Shown piece after piece: positions 56,151 to 64,000 of a DNA stretch of 64,000 bases. The stretch is from Nonomuraea spiralis (lineage in GTDB: Bacteria > Actinomycetota > Actinomycetes > Streptosporangiales > Streptosporangiaceae), in NCBI RefSeq assembly GCF_014648435.1, contig NZ_BMRC01000005.1, positions 476,346 through 540,345 of the forward strand, given 5' to 3'. Numbering within the stretch: position 1 is the stretch's first letter; each line of letters begins with the position of its first letter. Position numbers and translations under genes: made by a program. The notes under the pieces are model-generated. The model saw only the letters and a program-made list of their open reading frames with translations. It ran no database searches and was not told the DNA's origin.

Positions 56151-56645
56151 ATGACCGCCGACCCGACGATGGCCAGGATCGGCCAGGGAGTGGAGTTGCA
56201 TCACCACCAGGGTCAGCGTGAAGCCGCCCGCGAGTTGTTCGCGCAGATCTGGGACGACATCGGCGGCGAGCAAGGCGATCCGCTGCATGTCTGCGTCCTC
56301 GCCCACTCGATGGCTGACGTGCAGGACGATGTGGCTCAGGAGCTGATGTGGGATCTGCGCGCGCTCGCCGCCGTCGGCCTGATCACCGATGAGCGGGTGG
56401 CCCAGGCCGGGGTGCCGCTCTCGGTGGCCGGCCTGTATCCGTCCCTGCACCTGAACCTGTGCGACTGCTATCGCAGGCTGGGCGATCTCGACCGCGCCCG
56501 TGAGCACCTCCAGCAGGCGCGGGCCGGCATCGGAGCGCTGGGCGACGACGAGTACGGGCAGCTCGTCAAAGGCGGACTGGAGCAGTTGGCCGAACAGTTG
56601 GACGAGCGTCGGGGCCGCCCGCCATCGCCGCACCGTACGAACTGA
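56151..56645 (+). CDS. TPR-like protein
   Basis: 164 residues from the ATG at 56151 (GAGGGAG upstream). Helical pairs HHHQGQREAARELFAQIWDD and LHLNLCDCYRRLGDLDRARE with HLQQARAGIGALGDDEYGQL form tetratricopeptide-type repeats. Such small TPR proteins are common in actinomycetes and mediate protein contacts; the partner is unknown. Confidence 0.75.
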   Translation: MTADPTMARIGQGVELHHHQGQREAARELFAQIWDDIGGEQGDPLHVCVLAHSMADVQDDVAQELMWDLRALAAVGLITDERVAQAGVPLSVAGLYPSLHLNLCDCYRRLGDLDRAREHLQQARAGIGALGDDEYGQLVKGGLEQLAEQLDERRGRPPSPHRTN

Positions 56646-56684
56646 CGGCGCGTACGCGTTCCGTCGGCCGGGAGGGGGCTTCTT

Positions 56685-56716
56685 CCTCACGGGGTGGTGG
56701 AAAGGACTCCGTGAGG
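56685..56716 (+). terminator. hairpin after the TPR gene
   Basis: CCTCACGG (56685-56692) with CCGTGAGG (56709-56716), 16-base loop, 40 bases after the stop. Confidence 0.5.
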
Positions 56717-56887
56717 GACGATCCTTAGTCCGCTGCGGGGGCGACGCTCTCGTCGCGTACCCGAGCTGGGCATACTGCACAGGGCGAGCGCAGGTCGCCA
56801 CGACACCTCCCGCCGGCCTGATGCTCCGGTGCCTTCGGGGGCCCAGAGCATCAGCCTCACGACATCCCACCTCTATGGAAGGCCCTG

Positions 56888-57109
56888 ATGACCGCTGACC
56901 AGCCCATCTGCTGCCCCAGTTGCAGGGGAGTCCTCGTCGCCCGGCAGCGCAGCGACTACACATCCGCCCGCGGACGCCTCGTTGTCGCCAACGGCTACTG
57001 CCGGGGCCGCTGCCCGGCTCCCGTACAGGCATCTGCGCCCGAGGTTCTTGGCCGGGACTTCGCGGCGGGCGAGCCTGCCGCTCGGCGGACGGAGGGCGTA
57101 CCGGCCTGA
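56888..57109 (+). CDS. small cysteine-rich protein, possible zinc ribbon
   Basis: 73 residues. GGAAGG lies before the ATG. PICCPSCRGVLVARQRSDYT and ANGYCRGRCPAP place a CCxxC and a CxxxC ~27 residues apart, as in small zinc ribbons. The C-terminal third is low-complexity. No family is recognised and expression is uncertain. Confidence 0.45.
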   Translation: MTADQPICCPSCRGVLVARQRSDYTSARGRLVVANGYCRGRCPAPVQASAPEVLGRDFAAGEPAARRTEGVPA

Positions 57110-57186
57110 CCCCTGCCAAAAGTAAGGGTCCGGGCTTGTCTTTCGGGCATGTGGGGCGTGGTGGCCTCGTTTCTACAGTTCTGTGC

Positions 57187-58389
57187 ATGATCAGAACTCG
57201 CCGCAACCCCGCACCCCTCCTCCTCGCCCTGACGCTGGCCCTCCCGGCGGCGGCCGCGGCGGCCGGGGCGATGTCGTCGCCCGCCGCCGCCTCCACCGTG
57301 GACACCTCCGACGTACGCGTCGCGATCCCGCGCCCCACCGGCCAGTACGAAGTCGGCCGCGACACCCTGCATCTCGTCGACGCCGGCCGCCGCGACCCGT
57401 GGATGCCCGCAGCCGCACGCGAGCTGATGGTGTCGGTGTACTACCCGGCCCGCACCGGCGGGAGCGCCGCGCCGTACATGAGCGTTGACGAGGCTCGGCT
57501 CCTCCTCAAGGGGCAGAGACTCGACACCGTCTTCAAGGCCGAGCAACTCGCCGGCGTCAGCACGAACGCGCACCTGAACGCACGTCCCGTCGGCGGCCGG
57601 CACCCCTTGGTGGTGCTCTCCCCGGGGTTCACCCTCAACCGGGCCACCCTGACCACGCTCGCCGAAGACCTCGCCTCCAAGGGCTACGTCGTCGCCCTCG
57701 TGGATCACGCCTACGAGTCGTTCGGCACGACCTTCCCCGGCGGCCGTACCCTGACCTGCGTCGCGTGCGAGACGGTGGAGAGCGCCCCCACCGACGAGGC
57801 GGAGAAGGAACTGATGGCCAAGGCCGCGGTCAACCGGGCAGCCGATCTGTCCTTCGTGATCGACCGGCTGACCCGCCCCGTACGGTCCGCCCCCGCCTGG
57901 AGGCACTGGCAGATGATCGACCCGCGCCGGATCGGCGCCGCGGGCCACTCGCTCGGCGGCAACGCCGCGGCGAGCGTCATGGCCGCCGACCAGCGGGTAC
58001 GCGCCGGCGTGAACCTGGACGGCTCGTTCTTCGCCCCGGTCGCGGTCTCCGGCCTCGGCAGGCGGCCGTTCCTCATGCTCGGCACCAAGGTCCAGCACTC
58101 ACCCGGCGCCGCCGACACCACCTGGACGCGGGACTGGCCGCGCCTGGACGGCTGGAAGCGCTGGCTGACCGTGGCCGACTCCGGCCACTTCACCTTCATC
58201 GACCTGCCCATCCTGGGCGCGCAGGTCGGGATCGTCGACCCCTCCGCGCCCCTGTCGGGCAAGCGGTCGGGCGAGATCACCACGGGGTACGTCGGCGCCT
58301 TCTTCGACCAGCACCTCCGCGGCGAGAACCAGCCCCTGCTGAACGGCCCGTCCCCCGCCAACCCGGAAGTGGCCTTCCACAACCCCTGA
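57187..58389 (+). CDS. secreted PAF-acetylhydrolase/lipase-like alpha/beta-hydrolase
   Basis: 400 residues. The signal peptide ends near residue 36 (SSPAAAS). Motifs: YYPARTGGSAAPYMS, LVVLSPGFTLNRATLTTLAE, the nucleophile elbow GAAGHSLGGNAAAS (Ser near 257), the acid in GVNLDGSFFAP and His in VADSGHFTFIDLP (near 338). This matches the plasma PAF-acetylhydrolase-like family of bacterial secreted esterases that cleave short acyl chains from phospholipids or similar esters. Two cysteines in TLTCVACETV. Monocistronic. Confidence 0.85.
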   Translation: MIRTRRNPAPLLLALTLALPAAAAAAGAMSSPAAASTVDTSDVRVAIPRPTGQYEVGRDTLHLVDAGRRDPWMPAAARELMVSVYYPARTGGSAAPYMSVDEARLLLKGQRLDTVFKAEQLAGVSTNAHLNARPVGGRHPLVVLSPGFTLNRATLTTLAEDLASKGYVVALVDHAYESFGTTFPGGRTLTCVACETVESAPTDEAEKELMAKAAVNRAADLSFVIDRLTRPVRSAPAWRHWQMIDPRRIGAAGHSLGGNAAASVMAADQRVRAGVNLDGSFFAPVAVSGLGRRPFLMLGTKVQHSPGAADTTWTRDWPRLDGWKRWLTVADSGHFTFIDLPILGAQVGIVDPSAPLSGKRSGEITTGYVGAFFDQHLRGENQPLLNGPSPANPEVAFHNP

Positions 58390-58453
58390 GGCGAGGCCGC
58401 CGGGGAGGGACTGCCGTGACGTGACAGAGATCATCCCCTGCGATCATCCTCTG

Positions 58454-59260
58454 ATGAAACGCATGAGCGTCGTGCTGGTGGTGGCCGGCCTGCTGGGTGT
58501 CACGATTCCCGGTGGCCCGGTTCACGCGGCTTCCGCTACGGACTCCCTCGACTCCGTCGTCGAGGCGATCGAGCGGCAGTTCGCGAAGAAGAGCAGCGTG
58601 CGGTTCTCCGTCAAGCGGCGCGGCGGGCCTCCGGCCACCTGGGACATCAAGGCGTCCGGTGCGTACCGCTTCAAGGCCTCGGGTGTGTACGCCGCCGACA
58701 CCACGACGATCTCCCAGGAGGCAGGGGGGACGGGCCGGTCCCGGGAGATCAGCATCGGCCGGGCGTTCTACTCCCAGGCCTACGTACGTGCCAAGGACGG
58801 CAGATACACGTGGAAGTCGCCGTCAGCGCTGGGGAAGTGGTCCTACGGGCAGAACTTCCCCGGTGTCATCTGGGGAGAGGACCTGATCAACGGGATCAAC
58901 CCGGGCTTCCTCAGGCTGGGCGCCTTCAACACCGCGTACAGCGCCGACGGTGGAACCTTCGAGGGAGTCCGGACCACGGTCTTCAACGGCGTCGTGACGG
59001 TTCCGGAGCTGGGGGAGCGGCAGGCCGGCATGTTCTTCGGGACCGAGCAGGAGGACGGCTCGTGGCGCGGGTCGATCACCTGGAAGCTGTGGGTGGGCCC
59101 GGACAACCTGCCGCGACGCTTCCACGCCGTCCTGAGGTTCACCCCGACGTACGGCGGTGGTGGGGTCGAGACCATGACGATGAACACCATCTACCGAGGA
59201 TGGGGAAGCCCGGTCAAGATCACGGCCCCGCCCAAACACCTCATCACCGACGACTGGTGA
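58454..59260 (+). CDS. secreted protein, unknown function
   Basis: 268 residues from the ATG at 58454; a GTG at 58421 is in frame but would bury the signal peptide. The signal ends GPVHA (near 25). The mature part has SLDSVVEAIERQFAKKSSVR and a beta-rich remainder (RFHAVLRFTPTYGGGGVETM), similar in outline to LppX/LprG-like lipid-carrier or LolA-fold proteins but without the lipobox Cys. No confident assignment. Confidence 0.7.
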   Translation: MKRMSVVLVVAGLLGVTIPGGPVHAASATDSLDSVVEAIERQFAKKSSVRFSVKRRGGPPATWDIKASGAYRFKASGVYAADTTTISQEAGGTGRSREISIGRAFYSQAYVRAKDGRYTWKSPSALGKWSYGQNFPGVIWGEDLINGINPGFLRLGAFNTAYSADGGTFEGVRTTVFNGVVTVPELGERQAGMFFGTEQEDGSWRGSITWKLWVGPDNLPRRFHAVLRFTPTYGGGGVETMTMNTIYRGWGSPVKITAPPKHLITDDW

Positions 59261-59327
59261 TCGAACGGGGGAGAACCGCGTGCCGGGGTAGGTCCACGGC
59301 ACCGGCGATGACAGGTGTGACAAATCG

Positions 59328-59756
59328 GTGGCGGCGGCAGATGTCATACATGTGAGCATCGTCGCGACGATCGAGATGGACGCGTCGGCCGACCTGCGTG
59401 ACCTGCACGCGTGGTTGACCCAGGATCACGAGCTGCGGGCCTGGGTGGAGCTGGTGGAGAGCCCGCCGCCGGACGGCGCGCTGGGGCCGGTGGCCGATCT
59501 GGTGCAGATCGCCGTGGAGTCGCCGGAGGTGGTGGCGGGGGTGACCAGTGTGATCATCGCCTGGCTGCGTTTCCGGCGCGGCGACGTGAAGATCAAGATC
59601 AGGAACACCAGGTCCACCAGTCAGGTCGACGTCAGTGTGACCCGGGTGAAGGCGCTCGACGGCGCTCGTCTGGGCGAGCTGATCGAGCAGATCAAGCGGG
59701 CGATCAGCGGAGAGCCTCCCGCCGAGCTCCCCCCTGACGGCGGGGCCGGTGGATGA
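59328..59756 (+). CDS. EACC1 (effector-associated constant component) protein
   Basis: 142 residues from the GTG at 59328; a GTG at 59352 gives the more typical MSIVATIEMD start. Features: SADLRDLHAWLTQDHELRAW, VELVESPPPDGALGPVADLV, an internal hydrophobic helix VVAGVTSVIIAWLRFRRGDV, a short beta hairpin and ALDGARLGELIEQIKRA. This matches the EACC1 family, which is a fixed partner of varied effectors in NTPase-centred conflict systems and is thought to link sensing to effector activation. It overlaps the caspase gene by 8 bases, fixing the pairing. Confidence 0.82.
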   Translation: MAAADVIHVSIVATIEMDASADLRDLHAWLTQDHELRAWVELVESPPPDGALGPVADLVQIAVESPEVVAGVTSVIIAWLRFRRGDVKIKIRNTRSTSQVDVSVTRVKALDGARLGELIEQIKRAISGEPPAELPPDGGAGG

Positions 59757-62700
59757 GCCGCCGCTGCTGCTGTCGGCGGCCGACGCCCGGGTGCTGCTGG
59801 TCGGCACCGGCCGCCATCAGCAGGCGGCCAAGCTGGGCGACGTACCCGCGGTGGCGCGGACGGTCGCGGACCTGTCGGACGCGCTGGTGGAACGGGCCGG
59901 TGTCGCTCGGGAGGCGATCACCGAACTGATCGACCCGGACGACCCGCGCACGCTGGCCGACGCCGTCGACCGGTTCAGCCAGGGCCGGCCGGACGTTCTG
60001 TTCCTCTACTACGTCGGCCATGGGCTGATCGGTCCGCAGCACACGCTCCACCTGGCCACCAGCCGGACCGTCGACCTCACCAAGGGGTCGGCCACCTACC
60101 AGGCGCTGCCCTACCAGGAGGTCTACGACCTGCTGTCGCGCAGCCGCGCCCGGCTGACCATCGTGGTGCTCGACTGCTGCCACGGAGGCATGGCCGAGGC
60201 GTGGCCGGGCAGCTATCTGCTCACCGCGACCAGCCGGGAGGATCAGGCCTGGGCGGTGCCGGGAGAGGAGCACACGGCGTTCGGCGGGGCGCTCATCCGG
60301 GTGCTGCGCGAAGGCGATCCGGCCGCGCCGCCCGTGCTCACCATCGAGGACGTCTACCGCTGCCTGACCCGCGCTCTCGACGGGCGTCCTCGGCCGCACC
60401 GCGTCGCGGCCGACTCCGGCGCGCGCCTGCCCTTCGCCGTCAACGCCGCCCGGCCGCGTCAGGAGCGTGCGCTCTCCGCCGTCGCGTCCGGCGGGGACGA
60501 GCACTGCCCCTATCCGGGGGTCCGCCCGTTCGGTGTGGACGAGGAGGCGTTCTTCTTCGGCCGCGACGATCTGACCGGACGGCTGATCGACCGGTTGGAG
60601 CGGCGGGACGGCGTGCCGCTGCTGGTGGTCGGGCCGTCGGGGGCCGGGAAGTCGTCGGTGTTGCGGGCGGGGTTGCTCAACGCGTGGGGCGCGCGACCGT
60701 ACATGATCATGAAACCGGGGGCGGAGCCGCGCGTTCCGGGTGGTGTTCCGGACGGCGGGCTGCTGGTCGTCGACCAGTTCGAGGAGGTCTTCACCCTCTG
60801 CGCGGACGAGCCGCGCCGCCGCGCCTTCGTCGCGGATCTGGTGCGGCTCTGTGACCGCGCCCATGTCGTGCTCGGGCTGCGCGCCGACTTCTTCAGTCAC
60901 TGTACGGACTTCACCGAGCTCGTCCCGGCCCTGCGCCACCCCGAACCGGTCGCCGCGATGACCGAGGAGCAGCTGCGCGAGGTCATCGCCAAACCTGCCC
61001 TGGCCACCGGACTCACCCTGGAGGACGGCCTGGTCGGCCTGCTCCTGGAGGACGTGGCCTCCGCAGGGATCTCCCTGCCGCTCCTCTCGCACGCCCTCTT
61101 CGCCACCTGGCTCCGCCACGCCGACGGCGTGCTCACCCTGCGGGCGTACCGCGCGACCGGCGGCATCGCCAGCTCCCTGGCCGTGGCCGCCGACAGGGTG
61201 CTCGACTCGTTGCCGGAGGCGGACCTGCGCATCGCCCGCACGATCCTGCTCCGGCTGGTAAGGCTCGGCACGGGCACCGAGGACACCCGCAGCCGGGTGC
61301 CCATCGGCGAACTTCCCGGCCGCCACGTGCTCGACGTCCTGGTCGAGGCCCGCCTGGTGACCGTGGACGAGGACAACGCCGAAATCGTCCACGACGCGCT
61401 CATCCGCAGCTGGCCCCGGCTCCGCGGCTGGATCGAGGCCGACCGTGCCGACCTCACCGTTCAGCACCGGCTGGCCGACGACGCCGCCCAATGGAACGCC
61501 GCGGGGCGCCAGCCCGGCTACCTCTACTCCGCGCCCAGACTGGCCGCCGTCGGCCCGGTCCGCGACCGTCTCGCCGACGAGACCACCCTGAGCGCGACCA
61601 CGCTGGCCTTCCTGCACGCCTGCGACCGGGCGGTCGCGCGGGCGGCCCGAGTCCGGCGTACGGTCATCGGCCTGCTCGCCGGGCTGACCGTACTGTCTGT
61701 GGCGGCGGCGGGCATCGCCGTCGTGTCGGCGAACACCGTGGCCGCCGAGCGGGACAACACCCTCTCCCGGCAGTTCGCCCAGACGAGTGCCGACCTGATC
61801 CAGACCGAGCCGGAGTCGGCCCGCTGGCTCGCCGCCGAAGCCTGGCACCTCGCGCACACCCCGGAGGCCCGGTACAGCCTGTTCAACGCGCTGGCCCACC
61901 CGATCAGGATCGTGCTCAACCCTGGTGTGCGGACCAACGCCGCGGTCTTCAGTCCCGACGGGCGTCTGGTGGCCATCGGGACCGACACCGGCGCCGTCGA
62001 GTTCTGGGACACCCGTACGTATCAGCAGGTGGGGGAGACCATCGACGCCCACGACCGGCCGGTGAACGCGCTGGCCTTCCGCCCGGACGGCCGGGTCGTG
62101 GTCAGCGCCGGTGCTGACGGAGTGGTCCGCCGCTGGTCGGTGCCCACCGGGAAGCCTGTGGGCGGCCCGATCGACGTGGGTACGGGCCAGCTCTTCGACG
62201 TGGCCTTCGGCCCTCACGTGCTGGCCACGGCCGGTGAGGACGGAGCCGTACGCCTGTGGGACGACCGTACGGGTGCGCCGACGGGCGCCGCGTTCGTGGG
62301 CGGCAGTCCCGTCAACGCGCTGGCGTTCAACGGGACCGTACTGGCCGGAGGCGACCGGAACGGCACCTTGAGGCTCTGGGACGTGGCCACGCACAAGACC
62401 ATCGGGCGGCCTCTCGCCACGAAGGGAAGCCCCGTCACCGATCTCGCCTTCCGTGACCGAGCCCTTCTGGCCACGTACGCCGACGGGTACCTCCGGACGT
62501 GGGACGCACTCCGCCTTCGTCCGATCGGTCAGGCCCGGCAGGTCGGAGCCGTCAAGTTCAGCGCGGACGGCCAAAGTCTCGCAGTACCCTCGGACCGTCT
62601 CATCGAGATCCAGGACGGACTCTTCCGTACACGGGCCAGAATTCCGGCGAGCGCCCACGATCCACTGGGCTTCGACTCCAGTCCGGACGGCCGGACGTTG

Positions 62701-63966
62701 GTCACCGCGACCATCGACGGCAGCGCCCTGTGGCGTATCGACACCCATTACCCGCGCGGTGCTCCACTCGCGGTCAGCGACCAGCGGATCACCGCAACGG
62801 CGTTCAGCCCCGACGGGCGCCTCCTGGCGACGGCCGGTGCCGACGTCCGTCTCTGGGACACCACCACCTGGAAAGAGACCGGCCGGCTGACCGGCCACGC
62901 GAAACAGGCGACCGGGCTCACCTTCACCGCCGACGGTCGGCGCCTGGCGACCGTCGGCGACGACGGCACCCTCCGCCTCTGGGACGTGTCCACACGCCGG
63001 CAGATCGGGCAGCCCTTCTGGGGGCACAAGGGGTCGATCGTCGCCGTGGCGGTGAGCCCTGATCAGCGCACGCTCGTGACCGTGGGCGCCGGCGATTCGG
63101 TACGCCTCTGGAGCACGGCCACCCACCGAGAGGCGGCCCCGGGCATCGCCGGGCCCTCCGAGTCGTTCGACGACGTGGCCTTCAGCCCCGACGGACGCAG
63201 GTTCGTCGTCGCGGGAAGAACGATACGCGTGTTCGACGCGCACACCTTCCGCCCGCTCCTCACGGTCGACGCCCGCTCGTTCCCGGTGATCAGAACCGCC
63301 TTCGACGCCGACGGCAGCCGCCTGGTGACCGCCGGCGCCGACGGAACCGCCCGGATCTGGAAGGTGGACGGGTCCGGCCTGGTGGCGGAGGGCGAACCGC
63401 TGACCGGCCACACCGGCCGGGTGTTGTCGGCGGCCTTCGGCCGGAGTGGTCAGGTGGTCGTGACCTCGGGGGCTGACGGCACCACGCGGGTGTGGGACGT
63501 CACCACGCACCGCCAGATCGGCGCGTCCCTGACCGGCCTCCCCGGTGAGGCCCAGACCGTGGCCATCGACCCCGGCGAGACGACGGTCGTCACCGGGGAC
63601 GCCAAGGGAAACATCCACCGGTGGGAAGTCGGCCGCTCGGCCGACCCGTTCGCCGACGTCTGCCGGATCAGCCGCCGGCCGGTCCTCGACGGCCGGGTGG
63701 ACGACCGCCGGCTCGACATGACATTCGAAGAGGTCTGCCCTGATGAAGCCACGTCTCAGCCCTCTCGCGGCCTTGCCCTTGCTGATCGTGGCGGGATGCT
63801 CGGCACCGCCCGCCACGTCGGCCGCCTCCCCGCCCCGCCCGTCTCCGACATCGACGGAGAGCGCGCCGGTCACCCTGTCGGGACAGGTGCGCTCCGTCGG
63901 CGCCCTCTTCCGGGTCTCGAAGGGCGACACGGTGCACTGCGCGGCGACCGCCGTACAGTCCCGTAG
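59749..63966 (+). CDS. caspase-nSTAND NTPase-WD40 protein, EACC1-associated
   Basis: 1405 residues. Residues ~10-235: caspase-like (C14) peptidase with catalytic His91 in YYVGHGL and Cys144 in LDCCHGG. Residues ~255-620: STAND-type NTPase, Walker A GPSGAGKS (296-303), Walker B VVDQFEE (341-347) and a winged-helix end with HDALIRSWPRLRGWIEADR. A membrane span (IGLLAGLTVLSVAAAGIAVV) is at ~642-662, then about a dozen WD40 blades to ~1305 (for example HDRPVNALAFRPDGRVVVSA, VRLWDDRTG). In this class the WD40 end senses a trigger, the NTPase oligomerises and the caspase is released, killing the cell or cleaving targets. Sequence after ~1330 looks out of frame with coding and overlaps the lipoprotein gene. 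Confidence 0.9.
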   Translation: MDEPPLLLSAADARVLLVGTGRHQQAAKLGDVPAVARTVADLSDALVERAGVAREAITELIDPDDPRTLADAVDRFSQGRPDVLFLYYVGHGLIGPQHTLHLATSRTVDLTKGSATYQALPYQEVYDLLSRSRARLTIVVLDCCHGGMAEAWPGSYLLTATSREDQAWAVPGEEHTAFGGALIRVLREGDPAAPPVLTIEDVYRCLTRALDGRPRPHRVAADSGARLPFAVNAARPRQERALSAVASGGDEHCPYPGVRPFGVDEEAFFFGRDDLTGRLIDRLERRDGVPLLVVGPSGAGKSSVLRAGLLNAWGARPYMIMKPGAEPRVPGGVPDGGLLVVDQFEEVFTLCADEPRRRAFVADLVRLCDRAHVVLGLRADFFSHCTDFTELVPALRHPEPVAAMTEEQLREVIAKPALATGLTLEDGLVGLLLEDVASAGISLPLLSHALFATWLRHADGVLTLRAYRATGGIASSLAVAADRVLDSLPEADLRIARTILLRLVRLGTGTEDTRSRVPIGELPGRHVLDVLVEARLVTVDEDNAEIVHDALIRSWPRLRGWIEADRADLTVQHRLADDAAQWNAAGRQPGYLYSAPRLAAVGPVRDRLADETTLSATTLAFLHACDRAVARAARVRRTVIGLLAGLTVLSVAAAGIAVVSANTVAAERDNTLSRQFAQTSADLIQTEPESARWLAAEAWHLAHTPEARYSLFNALAHPIRIVLNPGVRTNAAVFSPDGRLVAIGTDTGAVEFWDTRTYQQVGETIDAHDRPVNALAFRPDGRVVVSAGADGVVRRWSVPTGKPVGGPIDVGTGQLFDVAFGPHVLATAGEDGAVRLWDDRTGAPTGAAFVGGSPVNALAFNGTVLAGGDRNGTLRLWDVATHKTIGRPLATKGSPVTDLAFRDRALLATYADGYLRTWDALRLRPIGQARQVGAVKFSADGQSLAVPSDRLIEIQDGLFRTRARIPASAHDPLGFDSSPDGRTLVTATIDGSALWRIDTHYPRGAPLAVSDQRITATAFSPDGRLLATAGADVRLWDTTTWKETGRLTGHAKQATGLTFTADGRRLATVGDDGTLRLWDVSTRRQIGQPFWGHKGSIVAVAVSPDQRTLVTVGAGDSVRLWSTATHREAAPGIAGPSESFDDVAFSPDGRRFVVAGRTIRVFDAHTFRPLLTVDARSFPVIRTAFDADGSRLVTAGADGTARIWKVDGSGLVAEGEPLTGHTGRVLSAAFGRSGQVVVTSGADGTTRVWDVTTHRQIGASLTGLPGEAQTVAIDPGETTVVTGDAKGNIHRWEVGRSADPFADVCRISRRPVLDGRVDDRRLDMTFEEVCPDEATSQPSRGLALADRGGMLGTARHVGRLPAPPVSDIDGERAGHPVGTGALRRRPLPGLEGRHGALRGDRRTVP

Positions 63967-64000
63967 GCAAAACCTGATCATGACCTCGGCACGCTGCCTC
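63743..64000 (+). CDS. trypsin-like lipoprotein (3' end outside window)
   Basis: 86 visible residues from an ATG that overlaps the caspase gene. Lipobox LIVAGC (Cys19) and a Pro/Ser/Thr linker, then GQVRSVGALFRVSKGDTVHC and a segment ending NLIMTSARCL. This is the start of a chymotrypsin-fold domain (GxLF...HCxAxxV), where the catalytic motif is normally TAAHC; here the His position reads Arg. It may be a non-catalytic relative or a decoy. Only the N-terminal part is seen, so the rest of the triad cannot be judged. Confidence 0.7.
   Translation, partial: MKPRLSPLAALPLLIVAGCSAPPATSAASPPRPSPTSTESAPVTLSGQVRSVGALFRVSKGDTVHCAATAVQSRRQNLIMTSARCL

Noticed and set aside
59704..63981. Minus-strand open frame of 1425 codons opposite the caspase-WD40 gene
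   Set aside because: Antisense to a gene with clear C14, P-loop and WD40 motifs; no domain of its own. GC-driven open frame.

Overview
The window is very GC-rich DNA with actinomycete gene style: GTG starts, ATGA/GTGA stop-start overlaps, many secreted proteins, SigE-type sigma factor, F420-type and mycothiol/DinB-type proteins and a spore-associated-protein homologue. It fits the chromosome of a filamentous actinomycete, possibly a Streptosporangiales member; that placement is an impression, not a measured result.

Layout. 1-8.1 kb: a polyketide cassette. A leftward operon (KSIII-like acyltransferase, discrete ACP, second KSIII-like acyltransferase, KS-AT-DH-ACP iterative type I PKS) resembles those that make and hand over orsellinic or 6-methylsalicylic-type aryl acids; a PaaK-like ligase faces it. 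8.4-16.4 kb: a secreted CBM2 esterase, small secreted proteins, a coiled-coil protein, a membrane protein, and several decayed genes (FG-GAP, LuxR, ricin-lectin and secreted-protein remnants). 16.4-23.8 kb: an acyl-CoA catabolic cluster (acyl-CoA dehydrogenase, MaoC hydratase, amidohydrolase, SDR) divergent from MarR, acyl-CoA synthetase and a flavoprotein. 24.3-30.6 kb: amidase plus a ribose-type ABC importer, divergent from an IclR regulator. 30.6-38 kb: a CPT-like kinase, TetR-P450 pair, an HTH/membrane protein, a serine hydrolase and secreted proteins.

38-56 kb is dominated by regulator/target pairs: RHH-Clp_N protein with a tiny membrane protein, ArsR-MFS-DinB, sigma factor with membrane partner, TetR-MFS, MFS-WYL, MarR with FAD oxidase and esterase, TetR with F420-type enzyme and DUF4386 protein, hydrolase-MFS. 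Most of the shared intergenic regions hold clear inverted or direct repeats likely to be the operators. A chimera of a beta-helix protein and a VanX-like dipeptidase lies at 45.3-45.9 kb.

56-64 kb: a TPR protein, a secreted PAF-acetylhydrolase-like enzyme, a secreted protein and, at the right edge, an EACC1 protein followed by a 1405-residue caspase-nSTAND NTPase-WD40 protein and the start of a trypsin-like lipoprotein whose catalytic His position reads Arg. This is the best candidate for an unusual system: an NTP-dependent, protease-effector conflict or cell-suicide module of the type known from multicellular actinobacteria.
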